A stretch of 45,095 nt of DNA from Acidobacteriota bacterium (GTDB lineage: Bacteria > Acidobacteriota > Thermoanaerobaculia > Multivoradales > SZUA-115), in contig JAJRVQ010000075.1 in assembly GCA_024277255.1 (NCBI GenBank), forward strand, positions 1 to 45,095, in the 5' to 3' direction. Position 1 is the first letter of the stretch; each line of letters opens with the position of its first letter. This document shows, in pieces, positions 35,396 through 43,752 of this stretch. The notes under the pieces were generated by a model that saw only the letters and a list, made by a program, of their open reading frames with translations, ran no database searches and was not told where the DNA came from. The translations under genes and the position numbers were made by a program.

Positions 35396-35515
35396 CATAA
35401 CGACGGGGAATACACCTGGCTGGTGGACCTCAACCAGGACGGCAAGCAGGACATTCTCTTGCACTACCCGTCCACCACTGAGCCGCATCGGGTGATGACG
35501 CTGAGCGCCCGCTAG
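35396..35515 (+). pseudogene. C-terminal relic of a VCBS/FG-GAP repeat protein
   Basis: A frame of about 40 codons ending at TAG (35513-35515) encodes HNDGEYTWLVDLNQDGKQD followed by ILLHYPSTTEPHRVMTLSAR. DLNQDGKQD is a calcium-binding DxNxDG motif of VCBS/FG-GAP repeats, and the segment reads like the last blade of such a protein. No start or upstream repeats are present, since the RpiR gene ends only 50 bp before. It marks a deletion or rearrangement joint. Confidence 0.6.
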
Positions 35516-35554
35516 CCCTTGCTGCTTGTTCCCCGGGTCGGTCCTTGCCGGTCT

Positions 35555-38500
35555 CTACCAGGTGAGCTGGCGATCCCAGCCGGCGAAGGGCTCGAAGACG
35601 ATGTTGAAGCCACCGGGGACCTCTTCGTCCGCGACGACGCGCACGTTGGTGAGGGAACGAAGTGTCTCCAGGAGTTCCTCCAGCGGCAGGGTGTGAAGCG
35701 GCCGTCCTTGCGGCACCGGCCAGATGCGAATGGTGCCGTCGGTACCGGTCGAAGCGAGTTGCGTTGCGTCAGAGTTGAAGGTGAGGCTGGTGATGGTTTC
35801 GGTGTGGCCATACAGCAGGTGTGGCTCGCCATCGACGGGTCCAACTCTCACCACGCCGGCCTTGTCGCCACTGGCAACCAGCCGCTTGCTCCCGGCCACC
35901 GCCACCGCTGAAACGTCAACTCGCGAGAAGTACCCTGGCAGGGGTTTGGATGACCCCGTCTCAAGGTCCACGACCTGGACCGATCCGTCGATCACCGCCA
36001 CGAGCAGGCTCCCGGTCGCATCGGCCGCGACGCGGTAGATGCGGCTCGCCAGGAGCATCCGGCTAGAGCCCTCCTCGACCTTCCAGATCCTCAAGCCCCT
36101 TTCGTCGACGGAGAGCAGCCGACCGTCGGTCAGGAAGAGGATTTGATGGATCCGGGTAACCTCCGGCGGTTCGAGCAGGGCGACCTCGGCTCCGGACAGG
36201 ACATCCCAAATGCGGATCGTCATCGCACCGCGTCGCTCCGTGCTCCCGCTGGCGGCTGCCAGCCTTCCGGTGGCGTCGAGCGCGACCTCGCCGACCCCCG
36301 TCGCGAAGCGCCACAGCTCTCGTCGTGCACCACCCTTCACCAGCGGAAGGAGCCGGACCCGGCCGTTTTCGGAGCCCGTCAGCAGAAAGCGACCGCCCGG
36401 ATCGACGGCGAGACAGCCACCCGGCCACATCGACCGGCCTCCCACGTCACCTCCTGGCGCGACGACCTCGGCACGCTCGGCGCCGCCGGCCGCGAGTGGC
36501 CAAACCACCACACGATGGCCAACGCCGTGACTCACCACTCGGCTCCCGTCGGGCGTGAAGCGCACTCCCCAGATCACCTTGTCGGAACTGGTGAGAACTC
36601 GCGGCCGCCTACTCGTCCACGGCAGCATCACGGCACCGCTGTAGGTGCCGACGACGAGCCAACCTCCTTCGGGGTGGAAAGCGGCCTTGGTGAAGCCGCC
36701 GACATTGGCCAGCCGAGCCACCAGCGGGTTCGCCTCCGGCGGGCCCCGCAGATCCCAAACCTTGACGTACCCTTGATCGATTGAAGAGGCGGCGAGCCCG
36801 TCGCCACCGGGTCCCAGAGTCACCGTTCCCGGCCAGCCGGGCCCCGAGAAAGCGGTGATGGCCGCCGGATCCGCCGCCAGATCCGCCGCCAGATCCCAGA
36901 CCCGTATCCCTCCCTCGAGATCGTGGGAAGCGAGCCACCGGCCGTCGTCCGAGAAGGCAAGGTCGAAGACTGCTTTTCCATGGGTTCCGAGCCGCCGCCG
37001 CGGGGCCGTCTCCAGATTCCGCAGCTCCACCACGAAGACCTCGCCCTCAAAGGCCCAAGCGAGCCATCGGCCCGTCGCCTCGAGCGCCCAGGGCCAATGT
37101 TCTCCCGGCTTCGCCAAAGCGATGCCCCCCGGTGCCAGAGGGAACGGAAAACGACGAACGAGCCCGCCACCGCCGCCGATCGTCGAGTAGGTAGCGAGCG
37201 TTTGGTGACCGTCCCAGCGGGCCGCGAGCTGATGGAGTCCGTCCGGGGACAACCCCACCGCGAGTTCCGGTGGGTCGTCCAGCTCCAGGCGACTGTGCAC
37301 AAGACCGTCCTCGACTCCCCAACGCGAGATCGTGTTGGTGAAGAAACCGAGGACGGAGAGGGTGTCGCCGTCGGCGGTGAACTCCGCCCGGATCGCCGGC
37401 TCGCGGAGACCCTCCAGCGTTCTCGCGCGGCGGCCGCCCTCATCCCAGATCAAGGCGCCGCGGTCGCCGGCCACCGCCAGCGAGCGACCATCGTCGCTGA
37501 ATCGAACCCAGGAGACCTCGCCGCCGTTGGGCAGAAGCATGGAGCCGGGCGGCTCACGCCACAGCGCGCGCAGCGCGAGATTTCGCGCTTCCTCGCTGTC
37601 GGCCACTTCGAGAGAGCCGATGGCGTGGGCCAGAGCGACGGTCGGCTGGCTATCGAGCAGCCGCTCTGCGATGGCGGAGCGACGGGCGGCATCGGAGAGG
37701 TCGCGTTCCTCGACCGCCTGGCGGCGAGCGCTCTCCGCGCGCACGGCGAAAACGAGACTGACCGCCGTCGCTGCGACCAGGGCAACGATGATCGCCGCCA
37801 GGCTCGCCACCACGGCTTTGTTACGACGGGCGAACTTGCCGAGGCGATAGGCGAGGCTCGGCGCTCGCGCGGCGATCGGCTCGTCACCGAGATAACGACG
37901 GATGTCGGAGGCGAGGTCGTGGGCGCTGTGATAGCGCCATTCGCTGTCCTTCTCAAGGGCCTTGGCGACGATGGTCTCGACATCGCCCGAGAGCGTTCTG
38001 TCGATGCGGCCCAGCCGCTCCGGCTCCTGCTCGCGGATGATCCGTACAGCCTCGTGGAGGCTCTTGCCCCGCAGGTCGTAGGGCAGCCGGCCGGAAAGAA
38101 GCTCATGCGCGATGACGCCGAGCGAGTAGACATCGCTGCGGTTGTTGATCCGAGTCGGGTCGCCGCTCGCCTGCTCCGGACTCATGTACCGAACGGTGCC
38201 GATCAGCTGGCCCACGTCGGTCAGCCTCGTCGTCACGGCGAGGTCCGAGTCGGTGGCCCGGGCGATTCCGAAGTCGAGGATCTTGGGAAATCCCTCTTCG
38301 GTCACCAAGATATTGGCCGGCTTGAGATCGCGGTGAACCACTCCGTTCTCGTGCGCGTGCTGCACCGCACCGCAAATCCGCGCGAGCAGTTCGAGGCGCT
38401 GGCCGGGGTTCAGCCCGGCCTGCTCGACATAGTCGACGAGCGTGCGGCCGCGGACATACTCCATGGCGAAGTAAGGGAGATGGCCGCTCCCGGTGCCGGC

Positions 38501-39037
38501 CGTACCCGCCTGGTAGATCTGCGCGATACCTCGGTGGTGAAGACGACCCAGAAGTTCGCCCTCCTGCTCGAAACGGGCCAGCATGCTCGGCGTGGCGAAG
38601 CTGGAGCGCAAGACTTTGAGCGCCACGCGCCGGCGGGGGGCCTCCTGCTGAGCCAGGTAGACGACACCCATCGCGCCCTCGCCGAGTAGCCCCAATATCC
38701 GGAAGCCGGCAATTTCGGGCTCCGCCGCTTGGCCAGGAAGGGCCGCGTGGTTGCCCAGCAGTCCGTGGTGAAAGTCGTCCGTCGGCGAGAACGAGGGATT
38801 TGGCTGTGAATCAAGGCGGAGAACCGGAGGCGAACCCGAGGTTCGTCGAGGATTTGACAACGCAGAGTCGCGGTCAAAGACCCGTTCGGAGCCAGGACGA
38901 GTTTCACCACGGGCTGCCAGAGGCAGCGTCGGCAGATCGTCCTCGGAGGGAACCTCCGGCTGGCCGTTCGGGCGGTCAGGATCTTTCAATGGAGACTTTC
39001 TCCTCTCAAATCTGACTTTCAGGTTAACATCAGCCAC
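35555..39037 (-). CDS. Ser/Thr protein kinase with transmembrane segment and WD40-like propeller
   Basis: A 1160-residue receptor-type kinase. The kinase domain (about 112-375) is complete: GEGAMGVVYLA loop, Lys141 in VALKV, HRDLKPANIL (235-244), DFG (255-257) and YMSPEQASGD. A membrane segment lies near 402-428 (AVVASLAAIIVALVAATAVSLVF). An extended WD40-like region follows to the C terminus (VSWVRFSDDGRSLAVAG, VFDLAFSDDGRWLASHD, ITSLTFNSDATQLASTGTDGTIRIW). Residues 41-93 are encoded by an inserted repeat element. The annotated GTG start gives MADVNLKV. A TTG at 38989 has a better ribosome-binding site (GAGGAGA). It is divergent from the FHA/sigma-54 regulator by 31 bp, a likely substrate or partner. 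Confidence 0.92.
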   Translation of the reverse strand: MADVNLKVRFERRKSPLKDPDRPNGQPEVPSEDDLPTLPLAARGETRPGSERVFDRDSALSNPRRTSGSPPVLRLDSQPNPSFSPTDDFHHGLLGNHAALPGQAAEPEIAGFRILGLLGEGAMGVVYLAQQEAPRRRVALKVLRSSFATPSMLARFEQEGELLGRLHHRGIAQIYQAGTAGTGSGHLPYFAMEYVRGRTLVDYVEQAGLNPGQRLELLARICGAVQHAHENGVVHRDLKPANILVTEEGFPKILDFGIARATDSDLAVTTRLTDVGQLIGTVRYMSPEQASGDPTRINNRSDVYSLGVIAHELLSGRLPYDLRGKSLHEAVRIIREQEPERLGRIDRTLSGDVETIVAKALEKDSEWRYHSAHDLASDIRRYLGDEPIAARAPSLAYRLGKFARRNKAVVASLAAIIVALVAATAVSLVFAVRAESARRQAVEERDLSDAARRSAIAERLLDSQPTVALAHAIGSLEVADSEEARNLALRALWREPPGSMLLPNGGEVSWVRFSDDGRSLAVAGDRGALIWDEGGRRARTLEGLREPAIRAEFTADGDTLSVLGFFTNTISRWGVEDGLVHSRLELDDPPELAVGLSPDGLHQLAARWDGHQTLATYSTIGGGGGLVRRFPFPLAPGGIALAKPGEHWPWALEATGRWLAWAFEGEVFVVELRNLETAPRRRLGTHGKAVFDLAFSDDGRWLASHDLEGGIRVWDLAADLAADPAAITAFSGPGWPGTVTLGPGGDGLAASSIDQGYVKVWDLRGPPEANPLVARLANVGGFTKAAFHPEGGWLVVGTYSGAVMLPWTSRRPRVLTSSDKVIWGVRFTPDGSRVVSHGVGHRVVVWPLAAGGAERAEVVAPGGDVGGRSMWPGGCLAVDPGGRFLLTGSENGRVRLLPLVKGGARRELWRFATGVGEVALDATGRLAAASGSTERRGAMTIRIWDVLSGAEVALLEPPEVTRIHQILFLTDGRLLSVDERGLRIWKVEEGSSRMLLASRIYRVAADATGSLLVAVIDGSVQVVDLETGSSKPLPGYFSRVDVSAVAVAGSKRLVASGDKAGVVRVGPVDGEPHLLYGHTETITSLTFNSDATQLASTGTDGTIRIWPVPQGRPLHTLPLEELLETLRSLTNVRVVADEEVPGGFNIVFEPFAGWDRQLTW
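38759..38916 (+). mobile_element. MITE-like element, copy B, inside the kinase gene
   Basis: 158 bp with terminal inverted repeats CAGTCCGTGGTGAAA (38759-38773) and TTTCACCACGGGCTG (38902-38916), 14 of 15 bases matching. It is flanked by the 4-bp direct repeat CCAG (38755-38758 and 38917-38920). Element plus duplication is 162 bp, exactly 54 codons, so the kinase frame is kept. It shares long identical blocks with copy C, including CGAACCCGAGGTTCGTCGAG. Confidence 0.88.
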
Positions 39038-39068
39038 CTTTCGCTAAAGAAACTCCCATTAGGAGAGC

Positions 39069-41015
39069 GTGTTCGAAGATGGTGTTTTTGAACGCAGATC
39101 AGAGGACATCTCGGTGAGGGTGAGCCTGGTCGCGATCTCGGGTCCGCACGAGGGAGAGGTCTTCGTACTCGCGCCCGGTCGCTCCACGGTGGGGCGCCAC
39201 TCCGAGAACGACATCCGAATCCTCGGACCCTCGGTGTCTCGGCAGCACTGTGACATCGAGGTCCAGGGCGAGAAGTGCCACGTCCGGGACCTCGACAGCC
39301 GGCATGGCACCTTCGTCAACCACCAGCCGGTCGCAGCCTCCCGATTGGCGCAAGGCGACCTGCTGACGGTCTGCGATACGACCTTCCGCCTTCTTCTCGG
39401 CGACGAGGCCATCGCCCAAGCGGAGCCACTCTGGCTCGACCAGGACGACCTGGCCACCAAGAACACCCGGGTCGAGCCGGTGGTCGGCGAGGAGATCTAC
39501 ACCCCATCGGGCGAGCTTCTCGCGGGCGTCTCCGACGCGAGATCTTCGTCGGCACTCTCCGCACTCCTGCGTCTGCCCCTCGAGTCAGCCGAGGTGCGCA
39601 ATCTCGAAGCCGTGGGGCGCAAGATCCTGCCCTTGATACTCGAAACCGTGCCGGCCGAACGAGCGGTCCTGCTGTTGCCGGAGAACGGACTGAGCGAGTT
39701 CGAGACCGTCTACGCATTCCGCGCAGCTGAGTGGAAGGGGGAACTCAGCCGCACGGTGACCACCCGTTCGGTCTCCGAGCGAGTCGCTCTCCTCTGGAAC
39801 CGCGGCGGGGACGCTGGTGAGCTGGCCGCCGCCAGCATCGAGACCGCCGGCATCTGGAGCGTTCTGGCGGTCCCCCTGCCGTCGGCCGACGGCGAGCCTC
39901 CGGCAATCCTCTACCTGGACAGCCGGCGGCCGGAGATCCGCTTCGACGAAGCGCATCTTCATGTGGCGATGGCCTTCGCCGGCCTCCTCGCCCCCTTGCT
40001 CGCCTGCCTGCGCTATCAGGAATGGCTCGACGACGAGCGACTCCGTTTGCAGGCGGGCACGCTCCAGCACGACATGGTGGGGCAGAGCGCGGCGATGGAG
40101 CAGGTGCTGGGAATCATTGCCCGCGTGGCGGCCACCGACTCCACCGCCCTCATCGGCGGTGAGAGCGGCACCGGCAAGGAGCTGGCGGCGCGCGCGATCC
40201 ACCGTTCGAGCGACCGCGCGAACCGGCCCTTCGTGGCGATCAACTGCGCGGCCCTGTCGGAGACGCTGCTCGAGAGCGAACTCTTCGGTCACGAACGCGG
40301 AGCTTTCACCGGCGCCGACCGCCGCAAGATCGGCAAAGTGGAGACCAGTGACACCGGCACACTCTTCCTAGACGAGGTCGGCGAGTTGCCGCTCCTCCTG
40401 CAGGCCAAACTGTTGCGCTTCTTGCAGGAACGCGAGTTCGAGCGTGTGGGCGGAACACGGCCGATCCGGGTGGATGTGCGCCTCGTCGCCGCCACCAACC
40501 GGGATCTGGCGGCGGCTGTGCGCAAGGGTGCCTTCCGCGAGGATCTCTACCACCGCCTCAACGTCATCTCGGTCCTCTTGCCGCCGCTACGCGAGCGCTC
40601 GGGCGACATCCCGCTGCTCGCCGCTCACTTCGCGGCACAGCATTGCGCCCGGCTCAAACGAACCGTCATGGGCTTCACCCGTCAGGCCCACTCGCTGATG
40701 AAGCGCTACCACTGGCCGGGCAACGTTCGCGAACTGGCCAACGCCGTCGAGCGGGCCGTGGTGCTGGGCGACGGCGAGTTGATCCGACCGGAAGACTTGC
40801 CGGAGAGCCTGCTCGAGACGGACGACAGCGTGAAAGTCGGGCGCTATCACGACGTCCTACGCGAGACGAAGAAGAAGGTGATCCTGGGCGCCATGCGGGA
40901 GGCGAGCGGGCGCTACACGGAGGCGGCGCGAATTCTGGGGCTCAACTCGAACTACTTGCACCGATTGATGCGCAACCTTCAGCTCAAGCCCGACCTCGAC
41001 AAGACCGGGCTGTAG
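39069..41015 (+). CDS. Sigma-54-dependent activator with FHA and GAF-like domains
   Basis: A 648-residue regulator. The FHA domain (about 20-110) has [18 protein letters not shown] and RHGTFVN, the phosphothreonine-binding residues. A GAF-like domain covers about 180-320. The AAA+ domain has Walker A GESGTGKE (363-370), the sigma-54 contact loop GAFTGA (411-416), [10 protein letters not shown] and ATNRDL. A Fis-type helix-turn-helix closes the protein ([24 protein letters not shown]). A GTG start with AGGAG four bases upstream is used. The divergent kinase 31 bp away is the obvious source of the phosphothreonine signal. A -24/-12 promoter lies just downstream and may be its target. The gene ends at a strong terminator. 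Confidence 0.93.
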   Translation: MFEDGVFERRSEDISVRVSLVAISGPHEGEVFVLAPGRSTVGRHSENDIRILGPSVSRQHCDIEVQGEKCHVRDLDSRHGTFVNHQPVAASRLAQGDLLTVCDTTFRLLLGDEAIAQAEPLWLDQDDLATKNTRVEPVVGEEIYTPSGELLAGVSDARSSSALSALLRLPLESAEVRNLEAVGRKILPLILETVPAERAVLLLPENGLSEFETVYAFRAAEWKGELSRTVTTRSVSERVALLWNRGGDAGELAAASIETAGIWSVLAVPLPSADGEPPAILYLDSRRPEIRFDEAHLHVAMAFAGLLAPLLACLRYQEWLDDERLRLQAGTLQHDMVGQSAAMEQVLGIIARVAATDSTALIGGESGTGKELAARAIHRSSDRANRPFVAINCAALSETLLESELFGHERGAFTGADRRKIGKVETSDTGTLFLDEVGELPLLLQAKLLRFLQEREFERVGGTRPIRVDVRLVAATNRDLAAAVRKGAFREDLYHRLNVISVLLPPLRERSGDIPLLAAHFAAQHCARLKRTVMGFTRQAHSLMKRYHWPGNVRELANAVERAVVLGDGELIRPEDLPESLLETDDSVKVGRYHDVLRETKKKVILGAMREASGRYTEAARILGLNSNYLHRLMRNLQLKPDLDKTGL

Positions 41016-41036
41016 ACCCGGCACCGAATGCAACGG

Positions 41037-41064
41037 GTGTGACTCTCCAAACGGAGAGTCACAC
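41037..41064 (+). terminator. Rho-independent-like terminator
   Basis: GTGTGACTCTCC (41037-41048) and its perfect complement (41053-41064) enclose an AAAC loop, followed by TCCTTT. It lies 22 bp after the sigma-54 activator stop. An overlapping alternative hairpin (CACTCC/GGAGTG) follows. Confidence 0.8.
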
Positions 41065-41177
41065 TCCTTTGGGAGTGCTCCTTTCGATCGGTCCCTGTGC
41101 GGTGAGTCCTCCCCGGTCGGCGCAAAAACTCTTACAGCTCAGTCACTTACCTATCAGCCGCGTGGTCCCGGGTGAGC

Positions 41178-41193
41178 TGGCATCAGCCTTGCC
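41178..41193 (+). promoter_or_regulatory. Sigma-54 (-24/-12) promoter
   Basis: TGGCATCAGCCTTGCC fits TGGCAY-N5-TTGC, with the key GG and GC exactly ten bases apart. It is directed at the small cysteine-rich gene, whose ATG is 190 bp downstream, and lies 163 bp after a sigma-54 activator gene. The rest of 41016-41382 holds the terminator and no convincing gene. Confidence 0.7.
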
Positions 41194-41382
41194 CTATGGA
41201 TCGTCAAACCGGCGATCATCCGAGCTATAAATCTCGCAACTCGCGATTCTCACCGATACCTCGATTCACCGGATGGAGACTCTGGGCCGGGAAATGGAGT
41301 TTCTTCCACAAGCCCGGCGAGAGCCCTTCGGTGAACAACCTTGAGACACAACGGCGCAAAGCGCCAGGAAAGGAAGTGAAGA

Positions 41383-41784
41383 ATGCGTAACGCGATCATG
41401 ATCACCGTCCTGTGTGGAATCCTCACCCTTGGTGGAGTGGCGGCCGCTGCCGAGTCGCAAGACGAGGAGAGGGCGCCCGCTTCCCGTATGGACGAGCGGG
41501 AGGCAGCGATCTCAACTCGGACCCCCGTCCAAGAATCACTGGAAGTGTTGCTGACGGGACAGAAGTCCTCCCATCAATCTTCGGGTGCTTGTTGCGACAG
41601 ACTTGCCGGTTACTGTGCAAACCTCTGCAAATGCGGCGTAAGTTCTACGTCCATCTGCTCCACAAGTCCGGATGGCACTCAGTGTGCGTTCTCCTGCAAC
41701 TGTCGTCCGGCACAACCGAATGGGTCCTGTAGTCCTCCGACCGTGTGCCCGCTAATGGGTTGTTGGGCAGCTTGGATGTCGTGA
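41383..41784 (+). CDS. Small secreted protein with 12 cysteines in its C-terminal half
   Basis: A 133-residue protein with a signal peptide (MRNAIMITVLCGILTLGGVAAA). A charged spacer (ESQDEERAPASRMDEREAAI) follows, then a 65-residue domain with 12 cysteines, beginning GACCDRLAGYCANLCKCG and including CSTSPDGTQCAFSCNC and a final CPLMGC. An even number of closely spaced cysteines suggests a disulfide-knotted exported product. I do not recognise the family. Base composition is less GC-rich than its neighbours. A ribosome-binding site (AAGGAAGTG) precedes the ATG. The sigma-54 promoter upstream and the hairpin downstream (41814-41833) make it a single-gene unit. The name of a toxin, adhesin or signal would be a guess. 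Confidence 0.75.
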   Translation: MRNAIMITVLCGILTLGGVAAAAESQDEERAPASRMDEREAAISTRTPVQESLEVLLTGQKSSHQSSGACCDRLAGYCANLCKCGVSSTSICSTSPDGTQCAFSCNCRPAQPNGSCSPPTVCPLMGCWAAWMS

Positions 41785-41813
41785 GAAGCCGGGGCTATTC
41801 GACCGGGGCCAAG

Positions 41814-41833
41814 CCGGGAGGTGTCTCCCGGCG
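41814..41833 (+). terminator. Hairpin after the cysteine-rich gene
   Basis: GCCGGGAG and CTCCCGGC pair perfectly around a GTGT loop, 30 bp past the stop at 41784. There is no U-tract. Confidence 0.5.
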
Positions 41834-41933
41834 AAGCAGCGGCGCCGCCCTACTTGCATCGCCAGCAGATCGACTTTACGACGGCGCCGGCCTCCGCTTC
41901 CGCTAACCCGTACTGCACGCTAGGAGTTCCCCC

Positions 41934-43463
41934 ATGCCGTTCGACTCCAAGATTCCCTTCTTTCCAACCGTCCTCAAGTCCTTGCCCGGCGCCGCCGCGC
42001 TTCCTTCCCTCGACGATCGCTCGGCGCTGCCCGGCCTCGGAGAGGCCGCGGAAGACTTCGACGATTACGCCTACACGCTCGCCATCCAGGCCTATGTATA
42101 CGGCTTCCCCTGGCTCTACCTGACGCAGCTCAGATGGCTGTGCACCACAGAGGCAGGCGCCAAGATCCTCGAGAAGATCTCAGACTCGTCGCAGGGTTTT
42201 CCAGTACCGATGAATGCCTTCTGGCACTCGACCCAGCTGATGAGCCCTTCGTACAACTCGCCTGGAACGCCGAACACCGACACGCTCTACTCGCTGGCCT
42301 GGTGTGATCTCGGCCGCGAGCCACTGATCCTCAGTGTGCCCGCGGTCAAGGACCGCTACTACTGCATCGAGCTGAGCGGAATCGACTCCGACACCTACGG
42401 CTACGTGGGCACCCGGGCTACCGGTACCGATCCCGCCCACTACCTGCTCGCCGGACCGGGCTGGCAAGGCGAGCTGCCCGAGATCCCGGGCAAGCCGGTG
42501 CTCGACATCCTGCCTCGCGCCTTCTATCCCTCGATCTTCTTGCTCGGTCGTACCGGCGTCAACAACTACACCAAGGCCGAACTCGCCATCGCCAGGATGA
42601 CCCAGAAGGACTACACCCTAACTCCCCTTGCGACCTGGCTCGATCCGTCGGTGGAGGTACATCCGCCCAAAGCCCAGACACCGATCGGTTTCAACGACCA
42701 AACCCCGATCGGTACGTGGCTGACCATGAACCGGGCGATGAACCAGAACCCGCCGGGCATGCCGCCCAGCATCCCGCAGGCTGAGCTGCTGCAGCTCTTC
42801 TCCCAGATCGGAGTCGGACCCCGGCAACACGTGCGAAGCCAGTCTCCCCAGGTCACCCGCGCACTGGCACGCGCCGCCAACGATGGCATCGGCGTGCTGC
42901 AGCAGTCGCTCAGCTCGCGGGGCACCGAGGTGAACGGTTGGGCCTACCCTCCGTTGGACTTCGGCAAGGCGGGCCAATCGGGCCACTACCTAACCCGCGC
43001 CGCTCTCCAGGCGATGGCCGGTATCACTGCGCACTGGACGATCGAAGCGGTCTATCTCAATACCACCGTGGACTCCGCCGGCGATGACTTGGACGGCACC
43101 TGCTCGTACCGCATCACCTTCGAAAAGAACACCTTCCCGCCGTTCGAAGCGAGTGCGTTCGGCTTCTGGTCGATCACGCTCTACAACAGCTCCTTCGCGC
43201 TGGTGAGTGACACCGATCACTACACGATCAACAGCTGGGCTCCGCGGTACAGCGGGCGAGACGAGGCGGACGGCATGACCATTCTGCTGCAGAGCAGCAG
43301 ACCGGAAGAGATGGAACCGGGCACCTATTGGCTCCAGTCTCCCTCGCCGGAAGAGGGTGACGCAGGCCGGTTCTTCATGACCCTGCGCGTCTATGTTCCC
43401 GCGCCGACCGTGGCCACGACACAGACCTGGCAGCCCCCCAAAGTGGCGAAGATCGACTCTTAG
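41934..43463 (+). CDS. DUF1254/DUF1214 protein
   Basis: A 509-residue protein with both halves of this family. DUF1254 is seen in DYAYTLAIQAYVYGFPWLYLTQLRW and SPGTPNTDTLYSLAWCDLGREPLILSVP. DUF1214 is seen in SAFGFWSITLYNSSFALVSDTDHYTINS and GTYWLQSPSPEEGDAGRFFMTLRVY. The molecular role of the family is not established. No signal peptide is evident, although many relatives have one. AGGAG lies eight bases before the ATG. The TAG stop directly abuts MITE copy C, which may have replaced the original 3' untranslated region. Confidence 0.88.
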   Translation: MPFDSKIPFFPTVLKSLPGAAALPSLDDRSALPGLGEAAEDFDDYAYTLAIQAYVYGFPWLYLTQLRWLCTTEAGAKILEKISDSSQGFPVPMNAFWHSTQLMSPSYNSPGTPNTDTLYSLAWCDLGREPLILSVPAVKDRYYCIELSGIDSDTYGYVGTRATGTDPAHYLLAGPGWQGELPEIPGKPVLDILPRAFYPSIFLLGRTGVNNYTKAELAIARMTQKDYTLTPLATWLDPSVEVHPPKAQTPIGFNDQTPIGTWLTMNRAMNQNPPGMPPSIPQAELLQLFSQIGVGPRQHVRSQSPQVTRALARAANDGIGVLQQSLSSRGTEVNGWAYPPLDFGKAGQSGHYLTRAALQAMAGITAHWTIEAVYLNTTVDSAGDDLDGTCSYRITFEKNTFPPFEASAFGFWSITLYNSSFALVSDTDHYTINSWAPRYSGRDEADGMTILLQSSRPEEMEPGTYWLQSPSPEEGDAGRFFMTLRVYVPAPTVATTQTWQPPKVAKIDS

Positions 43464-43649
43464 CCGTCCGTGGAGAATCGTCCGTCGGCGAGAACGAGGG
43501 ATCAGGCTGCGAATCAAGGCGCCATGAAGAAAAGTGGCGGGGCTCAGACGAACCCGAGGTTCGTCGAGCCCAGTATTGTCCAGCAGGGGACAACGCAGAG
43601 TCGCGGTCAAAGACCCGTTCGGAACCAGGACGAGCTTCACCACGGACGG
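43464..43649 (+). mobile_element. MITE-like element, copy C
   Basis: 186 bp, in the same orientation as copy B. The ends are CCGTCCGTGG and CCACGGACGG, a diverged but still complementary version of the terminal repeat. Internal blocks are shared with A and B (GTCGGCGAGAACGAGGGAT, CGAACCCGAGGTTCGTCGAG). No 4-bp target duplication is visible (TTAG versus CCAA), so this is probably an older copy. It starts on the base after the DUF1254 stop codon. Confidence 0.82.
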
Positions 43650-43752
43650 CCAAGACTTGCATGAGAAAAGGTCTCCCGGGTTATGATTAAACTGTTGCAA
43701 TAACATCAGATCAAAGGGCTAGCGGCAGGGACCCCTCAGGGCACGAGAAACG

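Noticed and set aside
41172..41390. 72-residue frame upstream of the cysteine-rich gene
   Set aside because: It begins before the inferred sigma-54 start site, has a GTG start without a ribosome-binding site and no recognisable pattern.
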